The notes under the pieces were generated by a model that saw nothing but the letters and a program-made list of their open reading frames with translations, made no database searches and was not told the DNA's origin. From assembly GCA_024699495.1 (NCBI GenBank), contig JAILPK010000066.1, positions 48,445 to 112,444 of the forward strand: DNA of 64,000 bases, read 5' to 3'. Each line of letters starts with the position of its first letter. Within the stretch, counting starts at the first letter, position 1. The translations under genes and the position numbers were made by a program. Below are positions 7,967-15,684 of the stretch, piece by piece. This stretch comes from Bacteroidaceae bacterium (GTDB lineage Bacteria; Bacteroidota; Bacteroidia; Bacteroidales; Bacteroidaceae).

Positions 7967-10018
7967 TTACCACCACCACGGCCATCCGCCGCCGCTCTCT
8001 GTATCTATGCTGAAGGTCACTCTGACATTCACGGCGGAGGCTGTAGCAGCGTGGCGGTATTGCATGGTCACGGTACAGTCGTTGCCGCTTGAACTGTTGG
8101 TAGGGTGACAACCGCAGCTCCATGAGAAGAGATCGTCGCTTTCGAGATAGACATAGGGATATCCTCCGCTGAAGTTTGTGGTGTTGCCATCGTTGTCAAA
8201 CCACGCTCCATAGGAGCCGTTGGCTGTATTGTTGCCCTCAGAGCCGTCAGCATTCAGGGGAACCAGGGTGAGGGTGGAACTGTTCAGTGCAGATGCGTCC
8301 ACGCCGAGTATGCTTGCCAGTTCGCTCTTTTCTGTCTTAACCTTGAAGTTCTGACTGTATCCATTGCTTTGCGTAAGGGTATAGTTTTTGGTTAACGTGC
8401 CCTTAAGTATGTATTCGTCCGGCAGATCGGGGATGATAGGGTCTTCTTTCTCCTCGGGCAGGGGTATGACGTTGAAGAGGGAGTTCAGATAGGATAGCCT
8501 GTTCTTTAGCCATTTCTTCATCTTCAGTCGTTCGTTGGAGGCCGTGAACCCGCTGACTGGCCACCGCTCATCCTCACGCTGCTGCGGAGAGGTGTAACTG
8601 CCGTCACTCAGTTTCTGTGCCTCTTCAAGCCCGTTGACGTATAGCAGGGTTTCTTCCCATGGTTTGGCAACAATGCTATCAGAATAGGAGGCCCACTGAT
8701 TCTTGAACTGTTCCGTAAATTTGCGGTTTTGGAACATGTCAGAGAAGAAATGGTTGAGATTATTCGTACGTGCGCCTACCCGGTGGTAAGGGTCTGTACC
8801 GAGCAGGGATGTCTGGTAGCTCTTAAAATAGGTGTGTCCTGTGTACATGTCACTCCAGCTGAAATCGAAGCCTGCATCCCAGTCCCATGCTGGTCCCCAG
8901 GTCCATTTGCTGCCTTTGTCGCGGAAGAGGAATATGCTGCGCGGAGCTTCCAATTCTACGTTGAATGCCAGTTCCTGAAGTTGGAGCATAGCAATGAAGG
9001 ATTTCATATCCATGAGCGAGTCGGCGGCGGAATAGCTGCCATAGGATATGGCTTGTTCGAGATGTGCGAACTCGGCTTTGAGGGAATCTAGCTGTTCGGC
9101 GGTCAGATCCTTCGGATATTTCACACATACGGGGAGATGATATACTGTCGACCAGAAGTTATCCCCGCTGCCAGGACTGTGATTGGGGCCGTCATCCTCA
9201 TCAAGTGTCAGCAGGATGCCTTCTGTCTCATCTATTTCCACGCGGTTATTACCCACCTCCACCTGTTCTGCCACCTGATATAGTCCCTTGTATTCTCCGT
9301 TGATAAACAGTTCTGCAAAACGTATTGGGGTGGTGAATGGGATGCCCATATAATCGGCAGCCAGGGAGCAGAAGGTGTTCATCACTTTTGAGACGTCGCG
9401 CCAGTTGGCCAGCAGGACCCAGTCCTTGTCTTTGGCGATTCCGAGCATTTTGTTGCCTTGGTCGAATTTGATGCGGTATGGCTTCTTCTCATACCAACTC
9501 CAAGTGCTATTGCCGCGCCCTCGGACGCGCCCGGAGATTCCGAGCTGCGGGTATTGCCCGCGTGCATCCACTGAGACATAACAGGGCACGTAAGTCTCTT
9601 TTGATGTGATGTCTGCTCCGTCTTCAGTGCTGATATTGATTGCAAACACGCGATATTTGTCGCGCCCCCAGTTGGAAAGGGAGTCGGCAATGGTTATGCT
9701 GTCCAAGCTCATCAACCAATCGTCGTCTGTAAAACCGGAGCGCAGATACGGCACTTGGATGCTACGCAGGTAGTTGGTGCTGATTATGATGTTTTGGTGG
9801 TTGCTGCTTACAGTGATGTCCTGTATGCTCTGAGCTGGAACGGGGAACGTCCAACTATTGCCTCCGTAATTTACGTTCATCTGCAGCCAGTCAGTCTGGG
9901 CAATGGTAAATGTTGGGAAGGATATAAATAGGGGGAAAAAAATCCTTTCCCCAATCCATCTTACATGATGGAGTAGGCGATGGAAAGGGGATCCGCAGTA
10001 AAGGTCCGATTTTTTCAT
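7967..10018 (-). CDS. Secreted CotH-kinase family protein with C-terminal DUF4859-like domain
   Basis: An exported protein of about 683 residues. The start is placed at ATG 10018, because it gives a signal peptide ending near FTIAQTDW and because a TACTTTTG promoter box lies at 10113-10120, leaving longer readings outside the transcript. The middle (about residues 110-470) is a CotH-like kinase domain: RGRGNSTW, KKPYRIKFD, LLANWRD, INGEYKGLYQVAEQVE and GPAWDWDAGFDFSW are family signatures. CotH in Bacillus phosphorylates spore-coat protein; the role in Bacteroidota is unproven. A linker rich in Pro and acidic residues leads to a DUF4859-like domain (about 540-670). The protein ends in an odd Gly/Trp-rich tail, GGGWPWWW. 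No clear sorting domain is seen. Confidence 0.82.
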   Translation of the reverse strand: MKKSDLYCGSPFHRLLHHVRWIGERIFFPLFISFPTFTIAQTDWLQMNVNYGGNSWTFPVPAQSIQDITVSSNHQNIIISTNYLRSIQVPYLRSGFTDDDWLMSLDSITIADSLSNWGRDKYRVFAINISTEDGADITSKETYVPCYVSVDARGQYPQLGISGRVRGRGNSTWSWYEKKPYRIKFDQGNKMLGIAKDKDWVLLANWRDVSKVMNTFCSLAADYMGIPFTTPIRFAELFINGEYKGLYQVAEQVEVGNNRVEIDETEGILLTLDEDDGPNHSPGSGDNFWSTVYHLPVCVKYPKDLTAEQLDSLKAEFAHLEQAISYGSYSAADSLMDMKSFIAMLQLQELAFNVELEAPRSIFLFRDKGSKWTWGPAWDWDAGFDFSWSDMYTGHTYFKSYQTSLLGTDPYHRVGARTNNLNHFFSDMFQNRKFTEQFKNQWASYSDSIVAKPWEETLLYVNGLEEAQKLSDGSYTSPQQREDERWPVSGFTASNERLKMKKWLKNRLSYLNSLFNVIPLPEEKEDPIIPDLPDEYILKGTLTKNYTLTQSNGYSQNFKVKTEKSELASILGVDASALNSSTLTLVPLNADGSEGNNTANGSYGAWFDNDGNTTNFSGGYPYVYLESDDLFSWSCGCHPTNSSSGNDCTVTMQYRHAATASAVNVRVTFSIDTESGGGWPWWW

Positions 10019-10112
10019 GGGAACTCTGAACTTCTGGTTATTGCAGCCTAATATTTTCTTACTTGTCTTATTCCTGACTTCAATAGTCATTGAACAGACG
10101 TCTCTTCTGCTG

Positions 10113-10120
10113 CAAAAGTA
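10113..10120 (-). promoter_or_regulatory. Promoter -7 box for the CotH-like gene
   Basis: The minus strand reads TACTTTTG, matching the Bacteroidota TAnnTTTG box. No good TTTG is found at the usual distance upstream. It predicts a 5' untranslated region of roughly 90 bases before the start at 10018. Confidence 0.5.
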
Positions 10121-10123
10121 CAA

Positions 10124-10357
10124 AAAAAACTATATGTGGTTCTTTTCTTTACATATATTTAAGAAAAACTTGGCAGCAGAGGCTTCGCTTGAAGGTTAAA
10201 GGGGAAACCTTCGCCCTGCGGCTTTGGCTACATATCGTCTTCGCGCCTGTCTAAGGCTTCGGCCGGAGCCCTCCGATGATATGAATATGTTTGGCTGTCG
10301 TGATGCATCTGTTCACGCCCCTCACCCTTTGGAGAGAGTGCGGGCGTGAGGCTGTGT
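10124..10357. other. Intergenic region with GC-rich palindromic remnant
   Basis: No gene is visible. The stretch 10312-10352 starts TTCACGCCCCTCACCCT and ends GCGGGCGTGAGGC, an imperfect inverted repeat. It resembles the sequence at 46.92-46.99 kb and, in part, 60.61-60.66 kb. A small hairpin (GAAGGTT with AACCTTC) lies near 10190-10216. Confidence 0.5.
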
Positions 10358-10398
10358 GTAAAAACAATAGCCTCCAAAGAGATTTCTTCGGAGGCTAT
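10358..10398 (-). terminator. Terminator of the rplM-rpsI-rpsB-tsf operon
   Basis: On the minus strand ATAGCCTCC and GGAGGCTAT form a perfect 9-bp stem, followed by TGTTTTTAC. It lies about 50 bases after the tsf stop codon, as expected for an intrinsic terminator. Confidence 0.85.
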
Positions 10399-10450
10399 AT
10401 TTATTAACCCGTTAGGGTAGGGGGTGACTTTGCAGTCAGTCAGAGTTGAT

Positions 10451-11446
10451 TTACTCAGCGCGGAGAGTAAAACGCTTGAAGGCTGTGACGGTGAGGCCCT
10501 TCTCTACCTCGTTGAGGTACTGGGCAACAGTCTTAGTCTTGTCCCAGATATATTCCTGGTCAAGGAGACATACCTCCTTAAGGAACTTCTTCAAACGGCC
10601 CTGAGCGATATTCTGAATCATCTGCTCAGGCAGGTTGGCAGCCTTCTCCTCGCTTACCTTGGCAATGATTTCCTTGGCACGGGCAACATCCTCAGCTGTA
10701 ATCCAACCCTTGGTCATGTTGCTCTCCATGTGATCTTCGCTGTCAACGTGTGCGGGGTTGATTCCGGCCTTCTTCAGAGCAGCTTCTACAGCTTTGTGAA
10801 CCTGCTCTTCTTTAGTTTTCTCAATTGCTACGCGCAGTTCCGAGTCCTTAGTCTCCTGAGGAACGCTGCTCTCATCAATAGCAACGGGGCTTGCACTGGC
10901 CACCTGCATTGCGATGTTCTTACCCACAGTGTCGTCAGCAACTTTATTGCTCAGGGCAACCATTGTGCAAAGCACATTCTTCTTCTGGTGGTTGTATATG
11001 GCGATCTCTTCGCCTTCGATTGTGCTGTATCCGTCCAACTCCATTTTCTCGCCGGTGATGCCGCTACGTGCAACAACTGCATCCTGCACGGTGCCTTCGC
11101 CCATGGGGAGAGCCTTGACCTCGTCCAATGTCTTGCAGCGGGCTGCAACGGCTGCGTCAAGGATGCTCTGTGTAAGACTTACGAAATCAGCATTGTTGGC
11201 AACGAAGTCGGTTTCGCATTTCAAGGCAATAATTGCGGCGAAGGTGCCGTCAACTTTTACCAGAACACAACCTTCTGCAGCTTCGCGGTCGCTGCGCTTT
11301 GCTGCCACAGCCTGCCCTTTCTTGCGGATAATCTCGATTGCGGGATCGATTTCACCGCCGGTCTCTTCAAGTGCTTTCTTGCAATCTGCCAGACCTGCGC
11401 CAGTCATTTCGCGCAGCTTCTGGATATCTTTGATTGATACTGCCAT
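10451..11446 (-). CDS. tsf: Elongation factor Ts
   Basis: A 331-residue guanine nucleotide exchange factor for EF-Tu; it acts in the cytosol during translation elongation. The N-terminal UBA-like domain has the signature LREMTGAGLADCKKAL, and residues about 55-85 have the core TDFVANNADFV motif that contacts EF-Tu. The length is longer than E. coli EF-Ts (283) but usual for Bacteroidales. It follows rpsB by 34 bases, the near-universal rpsB-tsf pairing, and a strong terminator follows. ATG at 11446 gives the standard MAVSIKDIQKLREM start. Confidence 0.97.
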   Translation of the reverse strand: MAVSIKDIQKLREMTGAGLADCKKALEETGGEIDPAIEIIRKKGQAVAAKRSDREAAEGCVLVKVDGTFAAIIALKCETDFVANNADFVSLTQSILDAAVAARCKTLDEVKALPMGEGTVQDAVVARSGITGEKMELDGYSTIEGEEIAIYNHQKKNVLCTMVALSNKVADDTVGKNIAMQVASASPVAIDESSVPQETKDSELRVAIEKTKEEQVHKAVEAALKKAGINPAHVDSEDHMESNMTKGWITAEDVARAKEIIAKVSEEKAANLPEQMIQNIAQGRLKKFLKEVCLLDQEYIWDKTKTVAQYLNEVEKGLTVTAFKRFTLRAE

Positions 11447-11480
11447 TTTATTTTCAGTTTGTCAATATACTTTTTTCGGT

Positions 11481-12284
11481 TTACTCTTCTGCAGGAGCTT
11501 CTTCAGTCTCGCTTTCTTCCTCTTCATCCTCAACGCGTGCGCTCTGAGCACCCTGAGCACCATCCTTAACGGCTGTCTCAGCATCAACGCGCTCTGCTTT
11601 GCGCTCTTCCAAACCTTCGGCAATAGCGGCACAGCAGGCATCAAGGATAACTTCGATGCTCTTAGTGGCGTCATCGTTGGCTGGGATTACGAAGTCAACG
11701 TTGTCGGGGTCGGAGTTGGTATCTACAATAGCAAATACGGGGATACCAAGACGGTTAGCCTCGCGTACTGCAATCTGCTCCTTCAATACGTCGATTACAA
11801 AGAGAGCAGAAGGGAGACGGGTGAGGTCGGCGATGCTGCCGAGGTTTTTCTCCAACTTGGCACGCTGACGTGTGATCTGGAGAATTTCGCGTTTAGAGAG
11901 GTTAGCATACGTGCCGTCGGCGGTGAGCTTGTCGATCTGAGCCATCTTCTTCACAGCCTTGCGGATGGTTGGGAAGTTGGTGAGCATACCGCCTGGCCAG
12001 CGCTCGATTACGTATGGCATATTGACGGAAGCAGCCTTCTCGGCTACAACCTGTTTGGCCTGCTTTTTGGTAGCAACAAAAAGAATCTTGCGGCCGCTTT
12101 TGGCGATGTTCTTCAAAGCCTCTGCAGCCTCGTCAATCTTCACAACTGTTTTGTGGAGGTCGAGGATATGAATGCCATTCTTCTCCATAAAGATGTAAGG
12201 AGCCATGGCGGGGTTCCACTTGCGCTTGAGGTGACCGAAATGACAACCGGCCTCAAGAAGTGTATCAAAATTTGTTCTTGACAT
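11481..12284 (-). CDS. rpsB: 30S ribosomal protein S2
   Basis: A 267-residue small-subunit ribosomal protein that binds at the head-body junction with S1 contacts. Signatures: LLEAGCHFGHLKRKWNP at residues 8-24, RWPGGMLTNF, and IPVFAIVDTNSDP. The C-terminal about 40 residues are an Ala/Glu-rich acidic tail (EDEEEESETEEAPAEE), typical of Bacteroidota S2. It lies in the rplM-rpsI-rpsB-tsf cluster, with a 120-base gap before it that can fold (see separate entry). Confidence 0.97.
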   Translation of the reverse strand: MSRTNFDTLLEAGCHFGHLKRKWNPAMAPYIFMEKNGIHILDLHKTVVKIDEAAEALKNIAKSGRKILFVATKKQAKQVVAEKAASVNMPYVIERWPGGMLTNFPTIRKAVKKMAQIDKLTADGTYANLSKREILQITRQRAKLEKNLGSIADLTRLPSALFVIDVLKEQIAVREANRLGIPVFAIVDTNSDPDNVDFVIPANDDATKSIEVILDACCAAIAEGLEERKAERVDAETAVKDGAQGAQSARVEDEEEESETEEAPAEE

Positions 12285-12337
12285 AATTTGTGTTGGGTTT
12301 CTAAATTGTTTACTTTCTTTTTAATCTTTGTTAGACC

Positions 12338-12406
12338 AATCGGAGGGTAGTCGAGTAATTCAAGCCTGAGTCCCTGCGATTTAGATACTAAACCGTTAAG
12401 CCGATT
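12338..12406 (-). promoter_or_regulatory. Possible structured leader upstream of rpsB
   Basis: The rpsI-rpsB gap reads, in transcript sense, AATCGG (12401-12406) complementary to CCGATT (12338-12343), enclosing a hairpin GGTTTAG-TAT-CTAAATC (12378-12394). This arrangement could be an autogenous r-protein control element or an RNA processing site. The pairings are seen; the function is inference. Confidence 0.4.
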
Positions 12407-12791
12407 AACGCTTGCTGAACTGGAAGCGACGACGAGCCTTGGGCTGACCTGGCTTCTTACGCTCAACAGCGCGGGGGTCGCGGGTCATGAATCCTTCAGC
12501 ACGAAGGGCCTTCTTATCCTCAGCATTGATTTTTACCAGTGCACGGGCAATGGCGAGGCGCAGAGCCTGGCTCTGACCAGTGAAGCCACCTCCGTAGAGA
12601 TTAACCTTGATATCGTATTTGTCAGCAACGTCAAGGAGATTCAGCGGCTGCTTAACTACGAATTGCAGGATTGAGCTGGGGAAATATTCGGTAAGATCTT
12701 TCTTGTTGATAGTAATCTTACCTTGGCCCTCTGTCACATAAACACGGGCAACGGCGCTCTTGCGGCGTCCTAATGCATTTACAACTGCCAT
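12405..12791 (-). CDS. rpsI: 30S ribosomal protein S9
   Basis: A 128-residue small-subunit protein whose C-terminal tail reaches the P-site tRNA. It shows the signatures GRRKSAVARVYV near the start, YGGGFTGQSQALRLAIARAL in the middle, and the basic terminal KKPGQPKARRRFQFSKR ending in the conserved FSKR. The length equals the family norm. It starts 6 bases after the rplM stop, so both are on one transcript. Confidence 0.98.
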   Translation of the reverse strand: MAVVNALGRRKSAVARVYVTEGQGKITINKKDLTEYFPSSILQFVVKQPLNLLDVADKYDIKVNLYGGGFTGQSQALRLAIARALVKINAEDKKALRAEGFMTRDPRAVERKKPGQPKARRRFQFSKR

Positions 12792-12797
12792 TTCTGT

Positions 12798-13259
12798 TTA
12801 TTTTAAGAGGTTAATATCGATTGACTTCGGCATCTGAGCCTCGTGGGTATGCTCGGCACCCTCATAGATGTGGAGGTTCATGATGATATGACTTGCCAGC
12901 TTGGTCTTTGGCAACATGCCCTTGACTACGCGGCGGATGAGTTTCTCATATCCACCTTTTTTTGCAAGAATGTCAGCTGGTGTCTTGCTCTTCTGGCCGC
13001 CGGGATAACCGCTATAAGAAAGATATACGTGGTCGGTCATCTTCTTGCCGGTGAGTTTGATTTTGTCTGCGTTGATGATGATTACGTTGTCTCCGCAATC
13101 AACGTGAGGGGTGAAATTGGGCTTGTACTTGCCGCGTAAGAGTTTAGCGACCTTCGAAGCCAGACGACCGAGAACCTGATCGGTGGCATCTACCACGACC
13201 CATTCTTTAGTCACTGTTGCCTTGTTGGCAGAAATGGTCTTAAACGATAAAGTGTCCAT
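12798..13259 (-). CDS. rplM: 50S ribosomal protein L13
   Basis: A large-subunit protein of 153 residues, an early assembly protein. The start is placed at ATG 13259 (MDTLSFKTISANKATV), which fits family length; an earlier in-frame start at 13301 would add 14 residues that overlap a hairpin in the leader. Signatures: WVVVDATDQVLGRLASKVAKLLRGK, and PKTKLASHIIMNLHIYEGAEHTHEAQMP at the C-terminus. It is the first gene of the operon, driven by a near-perfect promoter at 13438-13469 with a folded leader in between. Confidence 0.97.
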   Translation of the reverse strand: MDTLSFKTISANKATVTKEWVVVDATDQVLGRLASKVAKLLRGKYKPNFTPHVDCGDNVIIINADKIKLTGKKMTDHVYLSYSGYPGGQKSKTPADILAKKGGYEKLIRRVVKGMLPKTKLASHIIMNLHIYEGAEHTHEAQMPKSIDINLLK

Positions 13260-13290
13260 TCTTCGTTTTCTGGTTTTAATGTTACTACCT

Positions 13291-13405
13291 GCGAGCGTCA
13301 CGCGCCCGCTTTTCCTTTATTTTGGGCTCATAAGAGTCCAAGTCTGTGATTCACTAACCGTCATTCCAGGCCTTAGAATGACTATTAACACACAGATTGT
13401 GAGCC
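13291..13405 (-). ncRNA. Folded 5' leader of the rplM operon (candidate autogenous element)
   Basis: In transcript sense, nested pairings are visible: outer stem GGCTCA (13400-13405) with TGAGCC (13325-13330), middle stem TCTGTG (13391-13396) with CACAGA (13343-13348), and terminal hairpin GTCATTC/GAATGAC (13376-13382 with 13360-13366). A further hairpin GCGGGCG-CGTGA-CGCTCGC sits at 13291-13309. There is no U-run after it, so it is not a terminator. Position right after the promoter and before an r-protein gene suggests binding by L13 or another r-protein; this is inference. Confidence 0.55.
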
Positions 13406-13437
13406 TTTTAGGGGCTTCACTGATAATAATCGGCTTG

Positions 13438-13469
13438 CAAAGGTAAGCTTTTCCACTTATACTGCCAAA
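13438..13469 (-). promoter_or_regulatory. Promoter of the rplM-rpsI-rpsB-tsf operon
   Basis: The minus strand carries TTTG (13466-13469), a 20-base spacer, then TACCTTTG (13438-13445). Both boxes match the Bacteroidota consensus exactly. Predicted start of transcription is near 13431, giving a leader of about 170 bases. Confidence 0.88.
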
Positions 13470-13510
13470 TTTTCCTTAATTTTTTTAAGATAAAAAAAGA
13501 ACTGTTTTTT

Positions 13511-13542
13511 CTTGGAGTTCAGCGCAAAAGCAATTACTTTTG
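13511..13542 (+). promoter_or_regulatory. Promoter of gdhA
   Basis: CTTG (three of four matches to TTTG) at 13511-13514, a 20-base spacer, and TACTTTTG at 13535-13542. The leader to the ATG at 13638 would be roughly 90 bases. Confidence 0.7.
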
Positions 13543-13637
13543 CATTGCAAAGCCGATAAAAGAGGGCGATTCTTTCGTCGATTTTCGGAACTAATGAGTA
13601 GAAACTACGTTACCTAAAACTAATACATTAATTAATT

Positions 13638-14975
13638 ATGAAGATCGAAACAGTTATGGCCAACCTGGAGGCCAAACACCCAGGAGAAAAAGAATACTTG
13701 CAGGCGGTACGAGAAGTACTGATGAGTATTGAAGAAGTCTATAACCAGCATCCTGAGTTTGAGCGTGCAAAATTGATTGAGCGTCTTGTGGAACCCGAAC
13801 GCATAATCACATTCCGTGTGCCATGGGTAGATGACAAGGGCGAGGTGCAAGTCAACCTCGGCTATCGTGTTCAATTCAACAGCGCCATAGGCCCGTATAA
13901 GGGTGGCCTGCGTTTTCATGCATCTGTCAACCTTTCTATCCTCAAGTTCCTCGGCTTTGAGCAGACATTCAAGAATGCTCTTACCACTCTTCCTATGGGA
14001 GGTGGAAAGGGAGGCTCTGATTTTTCCATACGCGGTAAGAGTGACGCAGAGGTGATGCGCTTCTGTCAGGCATTTATGAACGAGCTATACCGGTATATCG
14101 GTCCCGAGGTGGATGTCCCTGCAGGAGATATCGGAGTCGGCGCTCGGGAGATCGGTTATCTTTTCGGACAGTATAAGAAACTGACCCGCGACTGGAGTGG
14201 AGTCCTTACAGGTAAAGGCTTGGAATATGGCGGTTCTTTGGTACGTCCGGAAGCCACTGGGTTCGGAGGTCTTTATTTTGTTAATCAGATGTTGCAGACC
14301 AAAGGCATCGATATCAAAGGCAAGAAAGTCGCTATAAGCGGTTTCGGCAATGTGGCATGGGGAGCTGCAACCAAAGCCACCCAGCTGGGAGCCAAGGTTA
14401 TAACTATAAGCGGTCCTGACGGTTATATCTACGATCCGGAGGGCATAAGCGGCGAAAAGATAGACTATCTGCTCGAACTGCGAGCCTCCGGTAATGACAT
14501 TTGCCAACCATACGCAGATGAATTCCCCGGCTCCGTATTTGTGGCAGGAAAACGTCCGTGGGAGGTTAAGTGTGATATAGCCCTTCCGTGTGCTACACAA
14601 AACGAGCTTAACGGAGAGGATGCCCGGCAGCTCATTGCGAACGGCGTGACGTGTGTCGGTGAGATTTCCAACATGGGCTGCACTCCTGAGGCTATCGACG
14701 CTTTCGTGGAGTCACGCATGCTCTTTGCCCCAGGTAAAGCTGTCAATGCTGGAGGTGTGGCTACAAGCGGATTGGAAATGAGCCAGAATGCCATGCATAT
14801 CTCATGGAGTGCCGAGGAGGTAGATAAACGTTTGCATGGTATTATGCATGCCATACATGCCCAGTGTGTCAAGTATGGCACTCAGGCCGACGGTTACGTG
14901 AATTATGTCAAGGGCGCCAATATTGCAGGCTTTATGAAAGTAGCCAAAGCCATGATGGCACAAGGTATTGTGTAA
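13638..14975 (+). CDS. gdhA: Glutamate dehydrogenase (NADP-type, hexameric)
   Basis: A 445-residue cytosolic enzyme that interconverts glutamate and 2-oxoglutarate plus ammonia. The substrate-binding segment YKGGLRFHASVNLSILKFLGFEQ, the catalytic-region run LPMGGGKGGSDF, the DVPAGDIGVGAREIGYLFGQYK block and the nucleotide-binding GFGNVAWGAA are all present. Length and the ELYRYIGPEVDVPAGD pattern fit the bacterial 50-kDa class used mainly for ammonia assimilation. It stands alone, divergent from the ribosomal operon. It can connect to glnN at 30.3 kb and to PruA-derived glutamate from 45.2 kb; that connection is inference. Confidence 0.95.
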   Translation: MKIETVMANLEAKHPGEKEYLQAVREVLMSIEEVYNQHPEFERAKLIERLVEPERIITFRVPWVDDKGEVQVNLGYRVQFNSAIGPYKGGLRFHASVNLSILKFLGFEQTFKNALTTLPMGGGKGGSDFSIRGKSDAEVMRFCQAFMNELYRYIGPEVDVPAGDIGVGAREIGYLFGQYKKLTRDWSGVLTGKGLEYGGSLVRPEATGFGGLYFVNQMLQTKGIDIKGKKVAISGFGNVAWGAATKATQLGAKVITISGPDGYIYDPEGISGEKIDYLLELRASGNDICQPYADEFPGSVFVAGKRPWEVKCDIALPCATQNELNGEDARQLIANGVTCVGEISNMGCTPEAIDAFVESRMLFAPGKAVNAGGVATSGLEMSQNAMHISWSAEEVDKRLHGIMHAIHAQCVKYGTQADGYVNYVKGANIAGFMKVAKAMMAQGIV

Positions 14976-15393
14976 TATTGGGCTTTGTTTGCAATGGTTA
15001 AGGGCTGGAGGTTAATGGTTAGAGAAGCCGCAGGGCGGTGGTTTAGCCATAAGCCTTTAGCCCTTAGTTTATATCCTATAGGGAAGGCGGAGGTTGGCGA
15101 GTTTCCAAGAACTCGCTTTTGGGCATAAAGCCGGCGTATAGGCTCGAGAACAGCCTTAAACAGAGTGTTTCTGCTTCAGTTCTAAGGCCGATTCAAAGCA
15201 AGAACCTCGGGGAGGAGGAATTCAAAGTCAATCGCGAATAGAACCGTAAAACAAATGTCTGGTGCAAGAGGGAGGCTTGCGCAATTACAAAAAGCATAAT
15301 TATCAAGGGGAAAAGCAAAGCCTTTCATAACTTCATAGTCCTTCATAACCGCCTTCGCCTCTGGCCATGGCCATTAAGCGCAGGCTGTATTAA
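14976..15393. other. Intergenic region after gdhA
   Basis: No gene is supported over these 418 bases. Apart from one terminator-like hairpin at 15097-15120, I see only remnants of TTAAGGGCT-type sequence common in intergenic DNA of this window. Confidence 0.5.
15097..15120 (+). terminator. Probable gdhA terminator
   Basis: GCGAGTT and AACTCGC form a 7-bp stem with a six-base loop followed directly by TTTT. It lies 120 bases after the gdhA stop codon. Confidence 0.55.
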
Positions 15394-15444
15394 TTGCAAA
15401 AATAATATTTGCAACTGAGTTGCACAATATTTCCTCTACCTTTG
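15394..15444 (+). promoter_or_regulatory. Metal-responsive promoter/operator of the P-type ATPase (candidate Fur/Zur-type box)
   Basis: TACCTTTG at 15437-15444 is a good -7 box, but the -33 position holds no TTTG. Instead that place is covered by a perfect 7-1-7 inverted repeat, TGCAACT-G-AGTTGCA (15410-15424). A second overlapping inverted repeat pairs TTGCAAA (15394-15400) with TTTGCAA (15408-15414). A 7-1-7 layout is typical of Fur-family boxes. The regulator itself is not in the window. Confidence 0.6.
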
Positions 15445-15466
15445 CCGGTGAATTTAGAAAGAAGAT

Positions 15467-15561
15467 GGTCTTTTTGCCACCTGTTTATGCGTAAAACATA
15501 CAACAGACGGATGGCGCGACTGGGCAGAGGCTGACCCTATAAAAAAGCAAACAGGATGACC
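15467..15561 (+). promoter_or_regulatory. Folded leader RNA before the P-type ATPase
   Basis: GGTC (15467-15470) can pair with GACC (15558-15561), and CCTGTTT (15480-15486) with AAACAGG (15549-15555), enclosing a GC-rich interior with a GGG/CCC pairing. The ATPase leader is about 230 bases long, which is unusual here. I do not recognise a known riboswitch class. Confidence 0.4.
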
Positions 15562-15684
15562 GAGGGGGGCGCGATGCGGCGGCTCAAGTACTCAAGATTC
15601 GAAATGATAACTATAGACAACAATAGATAAAGGCTCATACAATCTGATCATATCTAAATTAAAATATTAAACAATATAATTACT

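Noticed and set aside
10424..11437. Long plus-strand reading frame opposite tsf
   Set aside because: It is the antisense shadow of tsf, has no promoter or recognisable motif, and is rich in Cys/Leu from complementing conserved codons.
10914..12281. A 455-residue plus-strand reading frame over tsf and rpsB
   Set aside because: It mirrors two essential genes on the other strand; no family motif is seen.
15445..15684. tmRNA or known riboswitch in the ATPase leader
   Set aside because: No tmRNA start or end, no B12 box and no manganese-type loop could be matched; kept only as an unknown folded leader.
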